Below, in pieces: positions 58,910 to 64,000 of a DNA stretch of 64,000 bases (position 1 is the first letter of the stretch; every line of letters begins with the position of its first letter). The position numbers and the translations under genes were made by a program. The DNA comes from Chitinophaga sp. Cy-1792. GTDB taxonomy: Bacteria; Bacteroidota; Bacteroidia; Chitinophagales; Chitinophagaceae. The stretch covers positions 1,302,001 to 1,366,000 of the forward strand of contig NZ_VWWO01000002.1 of assembly GCF_011752935.1 (NCBI RefSeq). The letters are read 5' to 3'. The notes under the pieces are model-generated. The model was not told where the DNA came from. It worked only from the letters and a program-made list of their open reading frames with translations, and ran no database searches.

Positions 58910-60385
58910 TTAATTTTTGAGGTGTTTGTCTAATATCGAACCCACTTGCAACATGCGTCCTTCGTCCATATTGGAGTCGACCATGGCGCCGCCTGCATTG
59001 ATATAATCCTGTTCAAAAGGATAAATCACTCTCTGTACTTTCACGAAGTCGATACCCGGCAGCTGTACGCTTTCTCCGTTTTTATCTACGGCGAGATCTA
59101 TATCGATATTGAGTGTTTGCTGGAATGGATTTCCACCGGTTACGTTCCTGGTAATGCGTTTACCTTTACGGATAAACGAAGTTTTCCATCCGTCGAGCAT
59201 CGCTGTTGCTTTAGTGCTGAAGTCGGTGACAGCAAGGCCGGGAAAGAACCCTCTGGTAGAAATATTTCCGTCAGCATTGACAGAACTACTGAAGGTTTTG
59301 TTGGTAATTATCTGGCCACCAACAGGCGTAGCCTGGTTATCTTTCCAGCTGAGGTAGCTGTATATTCTTTTGGCATCTGTTGTGGTGCTGTCGTAGGTAA
59401 ATGTCATCTGGTAATCAGGCATATCTTCCAGGCCGAAGTCAGCATTTTTGATTTCATACCACTCATCTTCGTCAGGCTTTCCGTTTTTGTTACGGTCATA
59501 GGCAACGTAAACAGCCGGTAAGTCCAGTTTGGAGTAGGTGGCAGTTACTTCCAGGTCAGGGATGCCGTGTGCATTGGCAACGGTATGATCGAACTGGAAG
59601 ATGGCATAACCGCCCCATGATCCTAACACTAAGCCTGGCGCAGTATTCGCCTTTCTCATGTCACTTGCTTTGGCAAGGAAGGCATTATATCCCAGCTGGT
59701 ATTCATCGCCGAACTTCCAGTTTGAAGCCGTGCCGATGATAGACCAGTTAAAGTTTTTAGCCGGTGAAGGAGCATATTCCAGTACCGTATAGGCGTTTTG
59801 GTTATACTGTGCAGCAGCTACAGCAATGGTACGTGTAGTCGTAGCTGTTTGCTTGCCTGCAGTTGCACGGAGTTTCAGTTCGAAACTACCGGCTGTGGCA
59901 GAAATAAAGCTCAGGTTACGTTGTTTGCCTATGACAGAGTCATTGATAGACCACTCATAGGTATAATCAGACCTGTCCGGGCCGGTAACGGTTGGCGAAA
60001 TATCCAGCACTTTTCCCATGGGAACCGCCAGCTGTTTATCTATCGACAAGCTAATTACTTTCTCTACAAAAATTTTAAATGTCTGCTGGTCTGTACCACC
60101 TTTATTATTTGCTTTAAACGTAATATCGAAATTGCCGGATGCGGTAGCCTCAAAAGTGTAATTGACCTGTCCGGAAGCCATTTGTTTACCATTTACCAAC
60201 CAGGCATAATCATTGCCTTTCACGTTGGTAATGTTGGGTGCCAGAACAAATTTATCACCGATATTCAGTACGATGGTATCTGTACCCACACCGGAAATCG
60301 CAGGGGTGTTGTATTGTTCTTTCGTGCAGGCAGTAACGAAAAAAATAACTGCTGCCAGTGTGTTCAGCAATAAGGTCCTTTTCAT
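58910..60385 (-). CDS. PKD-like cell-surface lipoprotein, paralogue 2
   Basis: 491 residues with lipobox VTAC-T (Cys 20). At least two PKD-like domains (YAWLVNGKQMASGQVNYTFEATASGNFDITFKANNKGGTDQQTFKI; YEWSINDSVIGKQRNLSFISATAGSFELKLRATAG) and a C-terminal beta domain with GSWGGYAIFQFDHTVAN and YDRNKNGKPDEDEWYEIKNADFG. The latter two motifs are shared with the paralogue at 56346-57869. Fourth from the end of the B12 operon, 41 bases after the BtuG-like gene. The family usually is annotated only as cell-surface protein. Confidence 0.75.
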   Translation of the reverse strand: MKRTLLLNTLAAVIFFVTACTKEQYNTPAISGVGTDTIVLNIGDKFVLAPNITNVKGNDYAWLVNGKQMASGQVNYTFEATASGNFDITFKANNKGGTDQQTFKIFVEKVISLSIDKQLAVPMGKVLDISPTVTGPDRSDYTYEWSINDSVIGKQRNLSFISATAGSFELKLRATAGKQTATTTRTIAVAAAQYNQNAYTVLEYAPSPAKNFNWSIIGTASNWKFGDEYQLGYNAFLAKASDMRKANTAPGLVLGSWGGYAIFQFDHTVANAHGIPDLEVTATYSKLDLPAVYVAYDRNKNGKPDEDEWYEIKNADFGLEDMPDYQMTFTYDSTTTDAKRIYSYLSWKDNQATPVGGQIITNKTFSSSVNADGNISTRGFFPGLAVTDFSTKATAMLDGWKTSFIRKGKRITRNVTGGNPFQQTLNIDIDLAVDKNGESVQLPGIDFVKVQRVIYPFEQDYINAGGAMVDSNMDEGRMLQVGSILDKHLKN

Positions 60386-60426
60386 ATAGTTGATTTCAAT
60401 TTGTAATATTTGTATCAGGTAGATGA

Positions 60427-61575
60427 TTATGATTTTGGTAATAGCGCGAAGTGGGCAGGGATATCACCCGTGCGAACACTCCATTTCTTTTTTCCTTCTT
60501 TCGTGAAACAGTATAGAATACCTGGGGAAACATAGTTACCCGCGTCGGTTACATAAATATCTTTGGTTATCGGATTCACCATAATGCCATAGGGGATTTC
60601 AATCTCCTTGTCAGTGCCATCTGTAATGAAGGCGTGGCTCACCACCTGATGGGTACGTGTATTAACGATGGCATAGGTAATGACATTGGAATAGGTGATG
60701 TAACTCCATTCGGTGCTGTATACATAAAGTGAGTCGCCGTCGAGGTAATAGTTGCTGACAGCAATCGGAATGGTATCTGTCACTTGCTGCTGTGCCTTGC
60801 TGATAAAGAAAAGCCGGGATGGCAGTGTTTTGTAATCACCTCTGGATGTCACCCACAGATCGCCGCGCTTATCTGCGAGGATATGATGGAGGTTATAGGC
60901 TACGTCGATACGTTTATCTTCTGTAAAGGTGCCCATATCTATTACAGAAACCGTTCTTTCATAGTTACTCGTGTTACCTGCACCCATGTATCCGCCGGAG
61001 TTGGCCACATATATTTTTCCATCTACTATTTCCAGGCAATCGGGCTGGAAGCCAACAATACATCTGTCTACAACGGTTAGCGTAGCCGTATCTACTTTTG
61101 CCACATATCCTTTCTGTGTGTAGTTGGGGTTGATTTGAATAGGGCCGGCATAGGAGGTGATATAGGCATACCCTTTATCAAACTTGATATAACGGCAGTT
61201 GGGGATGTCTATCTGGCCAATCCTTTTGGCGGTGCGTGCATCCATTACTTCTACCTTGTTAGATGCATTGATCACCGCATACAGCCTGTTGCCATAGATG
61301 GCGATATCATTGCCTACATCTCCCAGTTCCTTTGGTACCGTGGGGTTGATGGCGGCATATATATTTCGTTGGTACTTGCCCGTAGCATAATCAAAAAAAT
61401 CCAGGGTACTTTTATTACTACCCATATTCCCTTCATTCAGCAAATAAAATCCTGCGGCGTTATCTTTGGAAGATGAATCCACCGTTGTATCCTCATTGAT
61501 GAACACGGCTATATCTTTCCGGCAGGAGGCGAAAAGTGATAGCAGTACGATAAAGAATAAGGAATACTTTCTCAT
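60427..61575 (-). CDS. BtuG-like surface lipoprotein (YncE/DUF5074 propeller)
   Basis: 382 residues; lipoprotein signal FASC-R (Cys about residue 18) with a charged tail DIAVF. The body is a seven-bladed-propeller-like repeat: FYLLNEGNMGSNKSTLDFFDYATGKYQRN, DIAIYGNRLYAVINASNKVEVMDARTAKRIGQIDIP, CLEIVDGKIYVANSGGYMGAGNTSN. This is the DUF5074/YncE class that includes BtuG. The ATG overlaps the BtuB-like stop by four bases, so it is translated together with the receptor, the arrangement of known btuB-btuG pairs. Confidence 0.88.
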   Translation of the reverse strand: MRKYSLFFIVLLSLFASCRKDIAVFINEDTTVDSSSKDNAAGFYLLNEGNMGSNKSTLDFFDYATGKYQRNIYAAINPTVPKELGDVGNDIAIYGNRLYAVINASNKVEVMDARTAKRIGQIDIPNCRYIKFDKGYAYITSYAGPIQINPNYTQKGYVAKVDTATLTVVDRCIVGFQPDCLEIVDGKIYVANSGGYMGAGNTSNYERTVSVIDMGTFTEDKRIDVAYNLHHILADKRGDLWVTSRGDYKTLPSRLFFISKAQQQVTDTIPIAVSNYYLDGDSLYVYSTEWSYITYSNVITYAIVNTRTHQVVSHAFITDGTDKEIEIPYGIMVNPITKDIYVTDAGNYVSPGILYCFTKEGKKKWSVRTGDIPAHFALLPKS

Positions 61576-63641
61576 AGTTCAACGGATAAGATGAGTTTAT
61601 AATTTCGTTTAGGCATCGGGTAATTCGAGACTACCTCATAATCCTGGCTTAAAACGTTATTCAGCTCGGCAGCAATCCTGAAGCGATAGCGTTTGTACTG
61701 AAAGTTTTTTGATGCCGACATATCACTGGTGTACCATGGCTGTTCGTAGTTCTCTACTGTATTGGCAGAGTTCTGGTAGCGTTCCCCTACATAAATAAAG
61801 CTGTAGTTGAGCCGCCATGATCTGTATTGCAGACATGTGATCAATGAGCCGCTGTTCCAGGGTACATAAGGGATCTGACCTCCCCAGGTTTCTTGCTGTA
61901 GTGCCGGACTTTTTCTTTTGGTAAAATCCTGTGCCTGCTGATAGGTGTAAGTGGCCCTGACATTGAGCATGATCTCTTTAGAAAGGGTAAATGCCCAGTC
62001 GGCGATGAGGTCGAGCCCCTTTATCTCCACCGTACCGATATTCATCATCATCCAGCGGTACATACCATTTCCCTTGGGTACGGCTACTATTTTATCGGTA
62101 ACCTTGATATAGTAAACATCCGTTTGAATTTTCCATTCGTTGAGTATCCTGCTTACTGGATTTCTACGGTAAGCAAATCCCAGATCATATTGGTGGGTAA
62201 ATTCCGGCTTCAGACTGATATTCCCGATATCGGTATAATACAAGTCATTGAAGGTGGGCATACGGAAGATATTTTTATAGAATGCCCTTATGTTGAAATC
62301 AGCTTCGGCAAAAGGTTTATAAGTGATAAAGTATGCCGGTGTGATTTCGCTTTTTCCGGGAGCTGAGGCTGCAGTATCACTTTGGGATTTATTGCCCCTG
62401 GTCACCTGCTCGTTGATGAACGTACCTAAAACGCTGCCCTGCATTTTCACGGGGCCAAGGTCGGCAGCGCCTGCGAGGGCGATCAGCGAGGTAAATCTTT
62501 TAGGAAACACAAAACCATCCAGGTTGGAGCTGAGGGTATTGTACTGGAAATCTGTAGATAAATCGACATCTATTTTTTTGGAGATACTGTATTTATTGGC
62601 CACAGATCCGTACCATTCCTGCTGGTGGAAGGTGTTGTCTATATACATCAGGGTGGTATCCGGGTTGAGGTAACGCATATAGTCGTTGGCGTATTTGCCG
62701 TTTACCTGTATATCATATCTTTGGGTTACATTCTTCTGAAACCCGCCCTGCACGAAGAAGTTGCGGTCCCATTGTCTTTGGGAGCGTTTCCATACGTTGT
62801 TGACGATTGCACCGGGAATGCCTTTTTCTGCATCGTAGTAATACACTTTCGCGTTCCATTGTCCGCGGTCGATATTTCCATATAATCCGCTTTCTATTCT
62901 GTGTGCGTTGATATCTCCGTTTTGCCTTATAGCTGTTGTATCCCAGGCGGTATGGCCTGTTTTTGCATATACTCTTTTGTACCGGAAGGGATATTTGCCG
63001 GAGGCGTTGATCAATTCACCGGAGAGGGAATAGTTAATTTTCGGTGTCAGTTTCTGTTCAAAAAGGATGGAGGGGTCTACCAGATCGAAAGAACCCGTTT
63101 TGTATACGGCCTTTACATGGGTGGATTGCAGGGAATCGAAGACAGGCTTGCGGCTGCGCAGATAGATGGTTCCTGATGAGCCATAGTCTTTGGCGGGCTG
63201 GAATATCTCGCTTTTCTGGCCATTGTAGACAGAGATAGATTCGATATTGTCCATAGAGAATTTACCGAGGTCTACCTGGCCATTCTGGGCGTTGCCCAAT
63301 TGTATACCATCGTAGAAGACGCCCATATGGTTGGTGCCCATGCTACGCATATCAACGGTTTTGAGGCCGCCGATGCCGCCATAGTCCTTCACCTGGACGC
63401 CGGCAAAATACCTGATGGCGTCTGCTACAGAAAAGCTGTTTAAACTCTTGAGATTTTCACCCGTGAGTTTTTGTGAAGGAATAACTTCTTTGTAAACGTT
63501 TGTAAGTACAGTAACACCTTTCAGGTCTTTTACACGTAATGAATCCACCTGGGTGGAGTCGCGGTAATGATGCTGTGCACACAGCGGCATACAAATAAAG
63601 GTTAAAAACGTTATCCCTAACGCTTTTAATGCATTGAACAT
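61572..63641 (-). CDS. btuB: TonB-dependent cobalamin receptor, BtuB-like
   Basis: 689 residues: signal peptide (LGITFLTFICMPLCAQ), plug domain with VTVLTNVYKEVIPSQKLTGENLKSLNSFSVADAIRYFAGVQVKDYGGIGGLKTVDMRSMGTNHMGVFYDGIQLGNAQNG, and a long barrel ending in FRIAAELNNVLSQDYEVVSNYPMPKRNYKLILSVEL, with the aromatic-rich C-terminal strand of TonB receptors. The upstream cobalamin riboswitch identifies vitamin B12 or a related corrinoid as substrate. It starts the operon and overlaps the BtuG-like gene by four bases. The receptor lies in the outer membrane and needs TonB-ExbBD from elsewhere. Confidence 0.92.
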   Translation of the reverse strand: MFNALKALGITFLTFICMPLCAQHHYRDSTQVDSLRVKDLKGVTVLTNVYKEVIPSQKLTGENLKSLNSFSVADAIRYFAGVQVKDYGGIGGLKTVDMRSMGTNHMGVFYDGIQLGNAQNGQVDLGKFSMDNIESISVYNGQKSEIFQPAKDYGSSGTIYLRSRKPVFDSLQSTHVKAVYKTGSFDLVDPSILFEQKLTPKINYSLSGELINASGKYPFRYKRVYAKTGHTAWDTTAIRQNGDINAHRIESGLYGNIDRGQWNAKVYYYDAEKGIPGAIVNNVWKRSQRQWDRNFFVQGGFQKNVTQRYDIQVNGKYANDYMRYLNPDTTLMYIDNTFHQQEWYGSVANKYSISKKIDVDLSTDFQYNTLSSNLDGFVFPKRFTSLIALAGAADLGPVKMQGSVLGTFINEQVTRGNKSQSDTAASAPGKSEITPAYFITYKPFAEADFNIRAFYKNIFRMPTFNDLYYTDIGNISLKPEFTHQYDLGFAYRRNPVSRILNEWKIQTDVYYIKVTDKIVAVPKGNGMYRWMMMNIGTVEIKGLDLIADWAFTLSKEIMLNVRATYTYQQAQDFTKRKSPALQQETWGGQIPYVPWNSGSLITCLQYRSWRLNYSFIYVGERYQNSANTVENYEQPWYTSDMSASKNFQYKRYRFRIAAELNNVLSQDYEVVSNYPMPKRNYKLILSVEL

Positions 63642-63744
63642 AAAGGTTTGACAATTGAATCAGACAATGACCAGTCGCGGCCATGGAATGAAATGCTAAT
63701 AATGCTGAAAAAATTCAGAGTATGCTTTACTCAATTCCCTATCC

Positions 63745-63945
63745 TCGAGGGTGTTGAATCTGTCTGCAGTGGCAGGTTTCCTGACTTATTCTCACTTTGA
63801 ACGGCCTTCCCGTTTTTATAAAATAAAAACAGTGGCAAGTAGAACTCAAAGTGTTGTAACAGAACTTACAGTAGCGGGTCTGCTCAGGATTTGCACCTGA
63901 TTCCCTATTAATTCCGGCATAGAGAGTACTATGCTGAAAACCATT
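63745..63945 (-). promoter_or_regulatory. Cobalamin riboswitch
   Basis: On the minus strand the conserved core is readable in order: GGGAATCAGGTGCAAATCC, then GACCCGCTACTGT, GCCACTG, GGGAAGGCC and the B12 box AGTCAGGAAACCTGCC (about 63772-63787). These are the hallmark segments of the adenosylcobalamin riboswitch class. It lies in the leader of the BtuB-like gene and should lower expression when B12 is present. A weak stem GAGTA/TACTC followed by T residues (63717-63731) may be the expression platform. Confidence 0.95.
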
Positions 63946-63952
63946 GCGGGGG

Positions 63953-63960
63953 CAAAGGTA
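63953..63960 (-). promoter_or_regulatory. -7 promoter element of the B12 operon
   Basis: TACCTTTG on the minus strand fits the Bacteroidota -7 consensus TAnnTTTG and lies just before the riboswitch. A TTTTG is found 22 bases further upstream as a candidate -33 element. Confidence 0.6.
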
Positions 63961-64000
63961 CAATTAAATATTTGAATTTTAACAAAATGCTAACGGAATG

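Noticed and set aside
63739-63963. 74-residue minus-strand frame in the btuB leader
   Set aside because: It coincides with the conserved cobalamin riboswitch and is not a protein-coding region.

Overview
The window reads as a chromosomal segment of a Bacteroidota bacterium, most likely a Chitinophaga-like member of the Chitinophagaceae (the genus is inference). Evidence seen in the sequence: a 2.1-kb-residue surface protein ending in a type IX secretion (T9SS) sorting domain, SusCD-style surface lipoproteins with short lipobox signals, a TonB-dependent receptor, promoters of the Bacteroidota form (-33 TTTG, -7 TAnnTTTG), many small ArsR/SRPBCC/DoxX modules, and long perfect hairpin terminators between convergent genes.

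Layout. 1-4.8 kb: a four-gene cluster that looks like a Bacteroidota chaperone-usher-type fibre system (outer-membrane barrel cut by the window edge, small secreted subunit, PapD-like chaperone, two-part adhesin sharing its C-terminal pattern with the small subunit). 5.2-8.7 kb: AraC regulators and an Lnt-like acyltransferase. 8.8-11.7 kb: an ABC transporter operon with a YtrA-type GntR repressor and a matching AGTGTA/TACACT operator over the first start codon. 11.8-18.2 kb: giant T9SS beta-helix/MBG-repeat protein. 18.4-24.1 kb: DUF4279 protein, a decayed isoprenylcysteine methyltransferase, a lipoprotein, LemA and a TPR sensor kinase. 24.4-25.9 kb: a 1.5-kb insertion at the 3' end of tRNA-Lys, bounded by 17-bp direct repeats, carrying one DUF1016 PDDEXK nuclease gene and no recombinase. 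26-36.9 kb: TetR/GIY-YIG, acyltransferase, ATL-type alkyltransferase-like protein, two SRPBCC/DoxX modules, a ketopantoate-reductase-like enzyme and an EamA exporter. 37-40.8 kb: arsenic resistance operon arsR-arsM-acr3-arsC with a VIT1/CCC1 transporter downstream. 40.9-47.9 kb: AraC+DUF417 pair, a third ArsR/SRPBCC module, a MarR divergon, TPR and zinc-ribbon proteins. 47.9-53.7 kb: TraB/GumN, serine hydrolase, SDR, MFS exporter and Ada. 54-64 kb: a cobalamin-riboswitch-controlled operon with a BtuB-like TonB receptor, two BtuG-like DUF5074/YncE propeller lipoproteins, a BtuH-like DUF4465 lipoprotein, two paralogous PKD-like surface proteins and a DUF6580 membrane protein.

The points most worth attention are (i) the putative chaperone-usher-like locus, (ii) the tRNA-Lys mini-island, (iii) three ArsR/SRPBCC modules whose promoters share the same double-dyad architecture with different half-sites, one of them lacking its own ArsR, and (iv) the extended B12 operon with duplicated surface lipoproteins. 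All function calls rest on reading the translated sequences by eye; no database search was run.
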